64,000 nt of DNA from Pseudoscleropodium purum. Lineage: Eukaryota; Streptophyta; Bryopsida; Hypnales; Brachytheciaceae. This document shows, in pieces, positions 23,680 to 35,584 of the stretch (the stretch's first letter is position 1; each line of letters begins with the position of its first letter). Below the pieces are notes generated by a model, which ran no database searches, had not been told where the DNA came from, and worked only from the letters and a program-made list of their open reading frames with translations. A program made the position numbers and the translations under genes. Where the stretch lies: the NCBI GenBank assembly GCA_963969395.1, contig OZ017796.1, positions 8,000,501 to 8,064,500 on the forward strand, given 5' to 3'.

Positions 23680-23960
23680 AATTGCAGAGTTTGTAATCGT
23701 ACAATTTTTGAAAATTTGTCTCCTTGTGTGCAAATCTAAAGAACAATCTTTGTATGTCACATTGTAAGCCTAATTTTGTACTGCATAATTTTCAAAAATC
23801 AATTGCATTGTATACAAATCTAAATTAACAATCTTTGCATGTCACATTAGAATCCTAGTTTTGAAGTTGCACAATGTTGGAAAGTATGTCACCATATCTA
23901 GAAATTTGAAAGAATAATCTTTGCATGTCACATTGTTCGCACGATTTTGTAGTTCCATAA
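23680..23960. repeat. Tandem repeat with a period of about 85 bp, three units
   Basis: The block CAAATCTAAAGAACAATCTT, continuing TG(T/C)ATGTCACATTG, recurs with the core AATCTTTG near 23745, 23830 and 23916. The spacing is about 85 and 86 bases. Each block is followed by a CTAATTTTGTA-like segment and TTTTCAAAA. Units are diverged. Confidence 0.7.
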
Positions 23961-24599
23961 TCTTTGAAAATCCATCACTTTGTTTCACTTGAGAAACTAT
24001 TGCATTTATACACACAAAGTCAAGTAGCTCTCACTCCACAAAGGGAGAATCGAAGAGTGTAAATGTTAGAGAAGAAGTGAAACTTTTACTAAACAATAAC
24101 TCTTCGTCTCCAAGCAAAACAAAACACACTGCTCTCTCCAAAAACGCTCACAAAACTTGACTTGACAACAATGTCAAGCCAAGAAGCTCTTTCCACCTAA
24201 CTACTCAAACCCTAAGATGGATGAATTCTAACATTTGGAATATGAACTCTAACATGAACTCTAAGTATAACTTCTAAGAGAATTCGACTAAGACTACAAT
24301 TCAATGTAGCACAACTCCAATGTCACTTCAAGTGACAATCCTCTTCACTGTTTTGGGCACTTCTGTAGAGACGGTTTTTAATGCACTAACAATTGTTGAG
24401 CCCTCTATTGTTCTACATATATTTCATATCAAAGTGGTGATTATAGCTTCTTTTCCATTCAATCATGGCAAACAATAGTCTTTCATCAATCAAAATAGGT
24501 TTCACTTCCCTGCTAAATCTCATTTCTAGAAAACAAAGTTAAAAAAGCTAATCTCCAATGAACCATAATCTTGCATACATTGGAACTTTAAGATATGAA

Positions 24600-25180
24600 T
24601 GATGAACCCCTAAAGTCCTATGACTATGTTTTCACTAAAAATGGTTGAAAATTGCCATTTTTAGTACAAGTATCAAATTTTTGAAAAAAAATCCTTTTTT
24701 GACACATGTAATTGTAGGAACTTGTAGTATGATGATTTGAAAATATGTGGTAAAAATTTCAAAAATTTCCACTATGTGCATTGCAAGATATAAGCATTCA
24801 AATTCATTGAAATCATTTTTTGGCCCTCCAAAGAATAAGGCAATTGCGCTTTACAAGCTCATGTTTTTATGAAAAAATGTCAAAAATAGTAGTGATTTTT
24901 AGGATTCTTTTTCCTAGACAAGTTGGTCACATGTTGAAAAATTTCAAATCCTTTGGAATTGTAGGACATATAGGAAAAAAATAGTAAATAGATAGTACTA
25001 AAGAATGATTCAAATTACTAAATTGTTAAGAATTTAATTATGGAATTGAAAAATGCCAATCCTAATGGTTGCAATATTTTAATAAACAATTTACATCCTA
25101 TGATTTTATTTTTATCCAAAAATATTAAAAATTTAGTAGGATAAAGGACTTCAAAGTTTATTTTAGAGTAGATAATCAGT
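24600..25180. repeat. Dispersed repeat copy B1 (about 580 bp)
   Basis: It matches 56395-56985 in the same orientation along nearly its full length. Shared blocks include ACTATGTTTTCAC, TTTCAAAAATTTCCAC, ATATAGGAAAAAAATAGTAA, TATGGAATTGAAAAATGCCA and AAGGACTTCAAAG. No coding frame survives in either copy. Probably fragments of one transposable-element family. Confidence 0.75.
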
Positions 25181-26952
25181 ACCTAGCTACATGTCGTGTA
25201 AATAAAGATTGTAGCACACAACATATTGAGTGCCATAACTAATATCAAATATGCAATCAAAAACTAAATAAGAATGCGTAACAAACACACCCTCAAATTT
25301 GAAAAATCATATCTTATTCATTCCAAGTCATAGAATTAAAATTAAAATTTCCACTACAGTGTTCTTCATTTCTCTTTTTCCTACAAAAATGTAAAAACTC
25401 TTTACGTCCATCCAATTCTACACAAGGGGTTTCCTTCTCATAGATGCATGCCTTCTAAGCTTGTTATCTTAGAAGGTGTGTTCTTTTACTTGTACCTCAT
25501 TAACAATTGTCATGAACTTGTTATTATTCCTAAATAGTGGATGTTTTTTTAGCTAGGGCAATTCCAATAGAGTCTATCTTAATTGGACATATATTCAAAA
25601 GAAACTAGCACATTATACATGGTCAATAAAAAAATACTTTGCTCATCATATTGGATTATAAAGAAGGACTATTTTTGTTCTTATAACCTCTAAGAGAGCT
25701 AATGTTCAATATTTGGATCATGATTGTTTTGAAGAGCTTATTACCAATTGGAGCTACATGGAATGGATGAATCACATCCATCAAGCGCATCGTAAAAGAG
25801 TTTTTTTTGTCTATTTTTTACCATCATTTCTTATGCCAACATATCTATTGTAAAAGAAAATGTAATATTTGAAAGAATTGTCCACAAATTGCTTGTTTGT
25901 TGTGGTAAAGAAAATGTAAAGGCAGTCCAAGATTTAACCTCACTCTTTTCATTCATAATTAGCAATATTTTGACATATGGGTGTTGATGCATTAGCAACC
26001 ATTTGGTTGACCCCTCATAGATTTGGAATGGTAAATCACCTACACAAAATAGTGAGATTAGGTTGCCTTGACAATTAGGTTGCCTTACCCAAAAAAGTTA
26101 CTGAATTACTCACCACTTATCCACGTGGAGACACTCACAACTCTCTAAACTGCCCTAAACTGAAGCACCAATCCATGCCACATGATTTTGGGTTGATGAA
26201 ATTACTGCATGCATCCTTGTACAGTATGGTAACAGTAAATATTTGTACAGTTTGGTAACAGTGTAAAATGCACAGAAATCAGTGAGGGGCAACCTAATTT
26301 CACTATTCAGTGTAGTAAGTCTCCAAAGACGTTGTGAACTTCCTGAGCTGGGGCGAAGGCTGCGACGGTCCTCCCATTCTTACCAAGAATACCTTCTGTG
26401 TGTGATTCGGGAGTTGCTGGGACTTATAAAGAAAATGGGGATCGTCTACTCGAGATTTGCAACTGCAAGCTTTGTCATCACTTGGGTTTTGGTGAGGATC
26501 TGCGACCTCCGTGCAAGGAATCTTCCTGATCATGTATTCTGAACTTTCATTTCATTTATTGCGTTGTCAGTACATATATGCGTGCTGAACTCATCATTTC
26601 ATATGCTGCAATCATATGCAGCTCGTGCATCGATCCGGTTACTTGAGTATCCTGGATTGTTATCTTATTTTTTGGGGTGAAAATATGCACGTAAGGCATA
26701 ATTGTCCTCAAGCCTAAATGCATCTGCTCCAGTAAGTGATTTTGGCGAGGAGGCAAGCCCGCCATTCTGTAGTATGAATGGCAGTCTCTATGGCAATGAT
26801 GGTGGTAGTGTCATTAGAAATTTTGTTCATGTCTGAGACATTGTAACCCTAAGCACGAAAGTTGTTTGCATTGTGTAATCAGGTTGGTTGAAATAGCATG
26901 ATGGAGAGTTGATTTAATTAACATGTGCAAAGATTGAGAGAACACTGTAGTC
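25181..26952. other. AT-rich spacer, then the putative promoter and 5' UTR of the CFAP119 gene
   Basis: The composition shifts to mid-GC at about 26.28 kb, which suggests that transcription of the downstream gene begins there. The 26.28-26.54 kb frame shows no known domain and is probably leader sequence. Confidence 0.4.
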
Positions 26953-29861
26953 ATGGCTCCAAAAGCACCGCCTCTTCCTCCCCCTCCTCCGCCTTCTGAA
27001 GCAGAGCCTGAGCCTGAGCTTCCAGATGGAATTTACCGCAAGGAGATCTCGGAGGAGCAGCTGAGTGGATTTTACAAGGCGGCCTACGCATCTCATGAGG
27101 AGATGCTCACGTCCGCTTCCCACCTTCTCTTTACTGTCTTTGTCAATATTTGTTAAAAGTCTGACTGTTTCTTAGGTCAGCTTCAAACTTTTGGTTGATT
27201 GAAGTGAGGCGAGATCATGCAAATTTCGAGGCAGATGCTTTTGTTGCAGCTAGCAAACATTAGAAGATTTGGTCCATACCATAGTCCCTGCGCAGGCTGA
27301 CAACTGATTCTAACCCTAATTTCAATCAGTTTTTTAAGAAGTCAATGTGTAAGACGGGTTCCAGAGAAGCTGATTGTTTGAGGCTAATTGAGATTATTAT
27401 GATGGCAGATTCTTGGCAGGCGTGCTCGGGCTGAGAGACATCTCATACAAGGCACGCAATGCCATCATCGTCGACTATTTCTCTGGGTTCCTGTTGTACG
27501 TTGTTCACCTTTGCTTTCACACCCTGTAATTCTCAAAGTTCTGACATTGTAGAAATAAATCAATATCCAGAGTACCCAGAGTATAGTAGATTATAGAGCG
27601 TCATGGGACTGTATGTTGTCAACAGCCTTATCTTGGAACCACATTCGGTTACACAACAAGCTGAGATAACAGGAAATCGTACACCTTGATTGGTGCATCG
27701 ATCTTCTTCTCTTCTCATTGTACCTGGACACTCGTTACCTCAAATTCGTCATAATGTGTCATGAATGCAATGGCTTCTCTTAAGTTTGTTATCTCATACC
27801 TAGTTTCTCGTAATGTAGGTTCAAATATTAACCTTATTGTTCTGAGTGGTACTTAGCAGACCGTCTTTTTTGTAAAAATCTCCTCAGTCTGAACACAGCC
27901 TGATTATGGCTTAGAATTTTTGCATCTTTGCTTTCTCGGTTTACCTTATCTGTTTGGGTGCTGACACGGAGTCACAGGGGTGGGCAGGTTTTCAAAAGAA
28001 GCTGGATTGACAAAGGAGGTGACGTTCCATGTGTGGAAGTTGAGCCACGACATGCTAGACTTGATCTTGGGTAAGGTATCATGTTGTGACTGCAGTGCAT
28101 ACTCTGGTGGCACTTTCATATTCCTTGCGTGACTTTACAAACTCCCTCACGGACTTTAATTAAGCTCGGGATTTTTTCCACTAAGACTTCTTTACATATG
28201 TTACTGTGAAGGCGTTGGGGGTGATACATTACAATTGTTTGCCCTAACAAGGGAGAGGAGACTGTTTGCATCATTTCAAGTATTACTCTACATATATGGG
28301 ACGTAGCGTGATTTTTGGTAGATGTATAGACCTGCAGAGAGATATCTGTATGCAAGTGCCAAATCTGTGGAGATCAGTATGACTAAACATAATTTTCTTG
28401 TACAATTCCAAAGTGCGAGATTGTAGACCACTGCAATTGGCAATAGACAACCCTCATTTCCATTCAAAGATCAGTAGCCATAGACATGTAGCCAGTTCAT
28501 GCTTATGCCTCTTGTTAATAATTTGGACGAAGTGAATGAATTGATGATGTCCTATTGGTATGATGGGTAAGTGTAGGAGATGGGATCCGGTCTCTAGGAT
28601 TTTAGTATCCTCTACCTTATTGAGTCTAAGCAATCTATGGAAGAAAATGGTCTGAGTGCTATCCCAAAACAGAAAGAGCGATGATAATTGAAGGAATTTA
28701 TCAGGGCATGTTGGGTGCAGAGGGTGCGAGCTTTGTGGATGCGGAGAGGCACTTTAGAAAGCTGCTTCTAAAGCTGACTATCTTACAACATATAGAGGAT
28801 ACTCCACCGCTCACTGTTTTGGATTGCCAGAAGATTGCACCGTTTTTCACTACCACGTAAGCCTCTCCACATTGAGATCACTTGCTCAATGTCAGACTTT
28901 TGCAGCTTGAAATACCTAAGAATCGGTTGAAACAGGTTTTGGAAACCGTTAAGGAATTTAATGATTTTTGAGAATGTTTCAAGTTTCAGAACATTTGTCA
29001 GCAAAATGAAACTATAGTAACATATACGCAATCTTGCACCAACTAGTCACACTGCAGGGTTTTCCAGCACTACACTCTGTTGAGCTACTGCTTTCTACAT
29101 GACCATCAACATTGGTTCAAACCGGAGCAAGTATGGGTGCAAACGCCTCTCCTTATACCTCTGAAAGAGGCTAGCACACAAAAGGAATTAGATGACGAGA
29201 AGGTAGACACTGAATACCCTTCAATTCTTATTTGCAGTTTTCATATGAGTGGATTTAGACTTAAAGCATAGCGTTTTTTAGCATTTGACGCACTGCACCC
29301 TTTGAATTTACTTCACAAGTGTTGAGATTTTGCACTGACAAAGTACTGTTCCTTGTTGGTTCTATTGCCACTCATATGCAACCTTGTGCATCTATATTGC
29401 ATCTCACTTGTTAGCGATTTGACACTGTAGACATAAAAACATTTTAGGATCGGTAATATGGAATCTTTGTCATGGTCCTGCAGGCCGCATGGGAAGCGTA
29501 CGAAATAGCCTGTGTGGTTCATCAGTTTCTGGAGCACTTCACGTTTTGGGCAATTGAAGACATAATGGCGATTCCTGACCCAAATGATATCGACTTGGAC
29601 GGCTTGTCACCAGACGATTATGTGAAAGCCAAGCCAGAAACACTGGACGAATGCATTGAGCGAGCTTGTCGGCACAAGATTGAGGAAGCAACGAAAGAAT
29701 TCCACGACATGTATCAAGGGCGCGAGGACAAGATGTTGTTAAAGCTCATTGCACTGGAAGTGAAGGCCGGCCTTGCGCCTCCAAGGTTGTCTGAGATGAA
29801 ACTCCCTGTAGCACCTGCTGCAGGTGCTCCTCCACCGGCAGCAGCAGCAGCACGAAAGTGA
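26953..29861 (+). CDS. CFAP119: Flagellar central-pair protein CFAP119/CCDC189 (C1a-32, CLAMP domain), six exons
   Basis: Exons: 26953-27110, 27409-27495, 27988-28070, 28721-28856, 29058-29202 and 29484-29861. Phases agree and the product is 328 residues. The N-terminus is Pro-rich (PLPPPPPPSE) and acidic. The CLAMP domain starts near residue 54 with FLAGVLGLRDISYKARNAII and continues through LLFSKEAGLTKE and FVDAERHFRKLLLKL. The C-terminal third (ECIERACRHKIEEATKEF and the following Lys/Glu-rich stretch) looks helical. In Chlamydomonas, C1a-32 is part of the C1a projection of the central-pair apparatus, which regulates dynein activity and beating. Here it would act in the sperm flagellum, so expression in antheridia is expected. 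The gene converges on the carbonic anhydrase gene, with 247 bases between the stops. The exon 1 donor (CAC|GTCCGC) is non-canonical in its +3 to +6 bases and is the least certain boundary. Confidence 0.85.
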
Positions 29862-30108
29862 TCACCTTCAGTTTTTTTCACGTTGCATTCTTTAGCAGCT
29901 GTGAGTGCTTATCTTTCTTCCTACAACGTTTGGTACTTCCCTCTTGCTATGACTCCAGATTGCTCACAAAAGAATTTGGATTCGGTTTCAGAGGGTTTTG
30001 AGGCAGTCCTTAAGAACGTTAGGCAAGTTGAATGAATGAGCACTTGGTTTGAAGAAATTTAGAGTCAAGAAATGCATCGAAATAATTTGGGTTCCGGAAA
30101 CACAAACA

Positions 30109-33100
30109 CTAGAGAAGACTTCGTAAAGTTTTATTTACAACATAGCTTCGGTTCCCAGAGGTAGACGAGGGATCCTCACGTATGAACGCATAAGCTTGAC
30201 TGTCGAACTATTAAAAATGATGTTAGTGTAACTAATCTCAACTATGATCTGATAACTTAAAAATCATCAGATTGGTAAGTAGAAATATTGGTGTAAATCT
30301 GGCAAATCTACCATGTAATTTCCAGCGTATACTACTTTTCATTACTCTCGTGTGGCAATCATCTCCACATGGCGCGTTGTGGTTGGAGAAGCGGAGGGTT
30401 AAGTCATAATCCCCATCTTCCCTTAGCCCTAGTACATAATTCATGGCCCTAAAAAGATTGGCCGACCATTTAATGGCTGAACTGGTCTCTGTATCAACAA
30501 GCACACGAATGTAAGGCACTTAGGGTGAACCAGAAATGATAATATGAACAGTTGACAGAGTTTGCACAGCTGCTAACGTGGCAAATGAGAATTCAACTAC
30601 AAAAGAAGGAAAAGCAATTTGAGTCATACAGAATTGAAGGCCAACGTCTTGTCGCCGCCCACAAACTTCAAAAACTCCAACACTTCGTGTGTTGTTACTA
30701 CCAAAGGCTTCTCTGCGAATTGCAATAAAGAGGGTTAACAACAAGAGCTAACTTCGAGTCTTTGCCTCAGTTTTTGTGACTTGGGAAACTTTTTGAAGAA
30801 TTTAATGCAGATATCATCGACTAGGAATTATTAAATGAAACATCTTAGGAAGATGGAGATCAACTGCTATGTGCTTCTATGGCCATTATTGTCTGGTTCC
30901 ATGTTTCCAGGAATAAATGTAAAACTACAAGGAAGGTAACAAAATGTACCATAAGAAAGAAGAAAATCTTACATACAATAGATTTATTTTTTTTGAAGTT
31001 CAAATATTTGACTATTAGCTTCCAAGGTGGATTCTATAATTTTAGCTACATCAAAGAGGAATTAATCCCTAAGTGCTCATAAGTCTATAATATGGATGCT
31101 GAACAAAGTACTTCTAGGTAGGTAATGTTCTGTCTAAATAGCCTCTTGTTCATTCGAAGTAATATTGTAATTGTCAAAAAAGAAACCTTCCTATACCGGT
31201 ATGACCAATTTGATAAAATTGAGGTGAAAGATATATTCATACAAAAGATATAAGTGAAAATCACTACTAGAAAATCCAGATTTTCTGTTGTTTTGGTTGC
31301 ACTGATTTGGACAGAAATCTGGTGATTTGAACAGAAATCTGTTGAATTTTGCCCCTAGATCAACGCGACCAAAACAACAGAAAATCTGAAGTTTTCTAGT
31401 AGTGAATGTGCAGTTTCAAGAACAGATTTAGGCATTCCAAGGTTGATGATACTCACCCAAGAGAAACCAGTCCACGGATTCCTCGCAAGTTGGTGTAGTG
31501 AATGAGCCTGAATAATGTACATACCGTCTGATCTCATTCTGCAAACACCCGTGGAAATACGAGCCCCTCATTTGTAGGAAAACTATGACTTCTTTGATGG
31601 ACTAAGTGCCAAAAAATTTATCAAAGAATGATGTTTTTTCAAGCTTACATGAACCCTGTTCTGAAAATATGACTAGAGAGTTAAATTTTTTGAAATTCTG
31701 CTTTATCAACCACACTTGAATCACTGCAAATTCTTCAAGATGTGAAGTAAATTTAGTAAATGGTACCTTCGTCGGGGGGAGAAGGTCTGCAGGAGTGATC
31801 TGCACGTTCTTGGGCAATCTCCTGCCGGAATTCAATGCCATTCTTGATCAGTGTTAATCTTGCGTTTGCATTTTTCAGGACAATATAAGAAGAAGAGTGG
31901 CAGTGACTCTACAAACATTGTGAAGACGGAGTCTATTGAGGTAGTTTTACTAACCGTGCCACATGGGTATACTTATAAATGCACAAAAATAAAAAAAGAC
32001 TTTGCTTGCTCTAATAGGAGTGACTGCAAACAATAGAAAATTCTCATAAATGATCGACTTCCCCATTGACAACCCCTTGGTGATTGAAATATTCTTATTG
32101 AATTTGGATCTACGGTGGAGGAGGGTTGAGAATGTTGTGATTCCAAGCAAAGATGAAACAATATGTTTGAGCCCAAATTGATAGCGGGAGCTTACAAAGC
32201 CGGTTTTCCATCTTGCAGGGGTGAGTACTGAAGAGCTGCTGTAAGAGCACCGTTAGGTTTTGCTTCAGGTTTGGCGTCGAGCATAACTCTGCAAGTCATG
32301 AAAGTCGTTTAATTACAACAAATACAAAGGGACATGAAAATTTCCTAAAGCAAACGACTGAAGTTAGAATGGAATAGCAACCCTAAGTCCTAAGAACATA
32401 ACCAATTCTGCCATGGGTCCATTCTATAGTCACGACATACGAAACGCTCACCCAACAACTGCAGTAGCTTTGGTGACTACATCTTCTGCACAGCAACAAC
32501 AAATATTAATCATGCTCCCTAAAAATGGCTACAGAAGAAATTAATCACGAAGTGCAAAATGATTTAAAGTAGCAATAGAAGTTGAAGAAAATCAGTTAAG
32601 AACTTCAAGCAAGGAAGGTGACAAATGATCCAGAAAAGATGGAATCCTTTCCCACATTTTTGAACGATAGAGAAGAGTTTTGACAGTAACTGTACAATAT
32701 ACTCGTGCTTCTAATGCTGATTTCTATTTTCAGCTTTGGCACAGGTTTGGGGTTCAGAGTAAATTTGCATTACAGGAAAATTGCAGCAAGAGAGATGCAA
32801 CTGTAAAGTGTAAAAAATGTAATGAAATACACAAAAAAAAGTTCCGCAACGTGCAAGAGATTGCATATTTACTTACGGTGCACCAAGTGAGCCTCCATAG
32901 GAAAGCGAAATCCGTCAAATGCATGCTCGGATGGAGTATGAAAATGAAACTGCACCAAATTAAGCTCCCTTCCATTCAACCTCAGCTTGTTCCCACCTTC
33001 CGGAAAATCAACCTGCCAGTCACAAACTGAACTAAGTAAACCCGAAGCATTACATCAATAAACTCCAAACATCAGTTCCTTCAAAACAAGGATATACACC

Positions 33101-33867
33101 GGCTTGAACTTCGAAGTCGACCTCCATAGTGCCATGGCCAGGGTTGGTGAAAACAGGGCTAGACAACTGGTAGTCGAACATCAGCTCTCCAATTGCCTCC
33201 CCACGTTGCGCTTGTTTCCACGGCACATCAACAGGCGATTGCTTTCGCCCGGTAGCGCAAGTACCGGTCCACAGAGGAGGTCCAGAGGGCCCTCCATAGC
33301 TCCACTCCTCCGAAGCAGTTGCTTTAGAACAGCAAGCGCAAGCACTGAATCCAAAAGATGCCATGGATGCCACCATCGCTGCTCGCCGCTTTACCACCAG
33401 CTTCTGTGAACATCGTCCAGGTTGCAAATCGTAAGTGTTTAGTCTCCATTCACCTCACAGTAAAGGACACGTCTCCTTCACCTCGTACACAGGTAAGTGA
33501 ACTTTGAACCTTCCTCTACGACAATCTAGAAACTTGCAACATCTACCATTTTGCAAATTTATTTTGTGGTAAGCTAAGAATCAATTTCCTGAACCGAAAT
33601 GTCAATAGATTAAGTATTCTTAACACTTCGCACAAATGAAAGCTCACCTGTATGGTCAGTGGAGTCTCTACGTACCTTAGTTGTCGACTGATCTGCACTT
33701 GTGGCCTCTGTGGAGGAGCATTTGACCATGTGGTGCCATTTCGATCCACGATCTTGTTGGCGCAGGTGTAAGAATTTCGAATTCGTAGCCAGTTCCTGCA
33801 GATTCTTGGAGTTGGCATCGCAGATGGAAGGCGTCAACAAGCTCGAGGGACCTACTGTTGCAGCCAT
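30109..33867 (-). CDS. Alpha-carbonic anhydrase, probably thylakoid-lumenal, nine exons
   Basis: Exons: 33867-33676, 33403-33098, 33012-32877, 32485-32452 (34 nt), 32288-32196, 31821-31767, 31538-31457, 30712-30630 and 30174-30109, giving 348 residues. The enzyme hydrates CO2 to bicarbonate. Zinc ligands are His189, His191 (QFHFH) and His208 (AHLVH). Glu195, the proton-shuttle His154 (NPGHG), SFTTPTCEE (gate-keeper Thr) and the disulfide pair Cys113/Cys290 are all present. The first 64 residues resemble a transit peptide. Then KRR (69-71) is followed by a hydrophobic Ala/Met/Ser stretch and KATA before SEEW, which fits a twin-arginine lumen signal. Chlamydomonas Cah3 is a lumenal precedent. 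Exon 9 is less certain, because an in-frame stop directly after exon 8 (GTA-TGA) would give a shorter form. Intron 7 holds a MITE. Confidence 0.88.
31262..31404. mobile_element. CACTA-like MITE, 143 bp, in an intron of the carbonic anhydrase gene
   Basis: The ends are CACTACTAGAAAA and its reverse complement TTTTCTAGTAGTG. The inverted repeats extend about 45 bp with few mismatches. The 3-bp sequence AAT flanks both sides (31259-31261 and 31405-31407), as expected for the 3-bp target duplication of CACTA-type (also PIF/Harbinger) elements. The centre holds a short direct repeat GGACAGAAATCTGGT / GAACAGAAATCTGTT. The element lies between exons 7 and 8 and leaves both splice sites intact. Confidence 0.85.
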
Positions 33868-35491
33868 AACTGGTATCTCCTTGCTCTAGATTTGACAAAT
33901 GTAAACGATTCCAAGACGCTGCTCGATCGATCTACACAGACATGCACTCTCAAATCACCTCCTACTCGGTTCAGCAATCTGTTTCTCCTACGGGCTCCTG
34001 CTGTTTTGTACAATAGTTACGATGGACCAGCTGCGAATTTGTAGTTAACGTACTGAGCTGTGCGCGCGTCTGTGTGTGCATGTGAGGGAGGGAGTTTCAG
34101 CGAATATGATGATGGTCTTCAATTCTGGTATTGGTCTATGGAGGAAAAATGCGTCGTGGTACTTGTGTAAAGTTGGTCGATCCATGTGCTTCAAGAATCG
34201 TGAAGACTATTCTTTTTTGACCATCCAGTAAGAGGAAGACTGGAGGAGTTCCCAGACGCGAATTGAACTTATGCATAACTTAATGTGATTGTGAGACACG
34301 AGCTACCTTAGACTTGGAGCTGGCGGCCAGGCCGGCCACGCTAACTATTAATTCATAACACTGGCGGAATTCCCGACACCATTGGCCCGCTTCCAGAACT
34401 GGGACGTACTGTCTGGAAATGAAAGTCCTTGCGCGCTGGATTTGTGTGGTAGATGGGCGATCGACACGTACTCTGTTAGTAGCGCCAAAATTGTCTGTAG
34501 AGAGTATGGAAACAACCGCAGGGTGTTACGCGCGTGGAGACGTCGAAAGAAACTGCCGAGAAGTTGCTGAAGTAAGTTGCATTACCATAAGTTCGTTTCG
34601 AGCTGAGGTTTGTGGGTTGTCGTCGTCGTCAGCGAAGGTGCAGTGCGCACGTCATTGCTGTGTCACGCCTCGTACGTTTGGAATTGGTATAGCCAGCCTA
34701 GCCGCGCTTCATAAGTTATGATAAGGTAGGTACTCCCCAAACCGACACTTTTTGCTACTGAGTCTATTTACTATTCTTTAACTGCTACTCAGCCTATTTG
34801 CTATTCTTTAACTGGTCAGATTTTCATATGTTCTTGTTGGGAACTGAAAGGAGGTTCCAACACACTAGAGAACGTGACATTTGGATACTATATGCAAAAG
34901 TTATTAAGGAACAAAGTTTGGTTTTAAAAGCGTTTCTTCCACATAGGTATGTGTACATAGACTTTGGAAATATACACATAATATAGATGGCGGTTTAAGA
35001 TCAGTGGCACATTTGGGTGTACCTACCATATATCATACTCCATATATACTATTTGGGAGCTGAGTCCATTCAGATCGACTGCTTGCAATTGGGTACGTAT
35101 CTGTTTCAATAATTTCTCCTGAATTTCTATTTTTGGTTTTGCAATTGTTCCTTCTTCGAATGTTCGATTCCCCCCAAGCGCAAGTAAAATCGTGTTTTCC
35201 AAACTCCAGTGCTCACAACGTTATATTAAATGGGCGAAAGGACGTCAGTTGGGTCATGCACGGGAGATCTGGAGCTACCACCCCTACCAGGAACCAGTGA
35301 GGATCGTTTTCTGCAAGTGGACGTGCTCTTGTGATCGAGGCCCTGGACAACGGCAGCTCAAAGCAATTTCCATTAGATTGGAAAGTTTATGATTGCTGAA
35401 AATGAGATGCACACTGCTGCCAAAAAGAAAAATCGGTTGCCAAACGTCATCCTCACAACATTTGGATGTCGTTTAATGTCAGGTCAACTGT
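33868..35491. other. Upstream region of the carbonic anhydrase gene
   Basis: About the first 300 bases, up to a GT-rich TGCGCGCGTCTGTGTGTGC run, look like promoter/5' UTR. Short frames further right (34.4-35.4 kb) show no family resemblance. A lone TGTTCGATTCC, similar to a Pol III B box, lies near 35161. Confidence 0.35.
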
Positions 35492-35584
35492 GTAGATTTT
35501 AATTGTGAAATCTAATCAAAATGTAGACTTTAGATGTGAAATCTACCCAAATTTGTAGAGTTTTAGATTCTGAAATCTATAAAT
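35492..35584. repeat. Three tandem imperfect hairpin units, period 31-32 bp
   Basis: Units start at 35492, 35523 and 35555. Each begins GTAGA(T/C/G)TTT and ends GAAATCTA, so each can fold into a short stem (GTAGATTT with AAATCTAC). The middle unit, GTAGACTTTAGATGTGAAAT then CTAC, is close to perfect. Confidence 0.6.
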
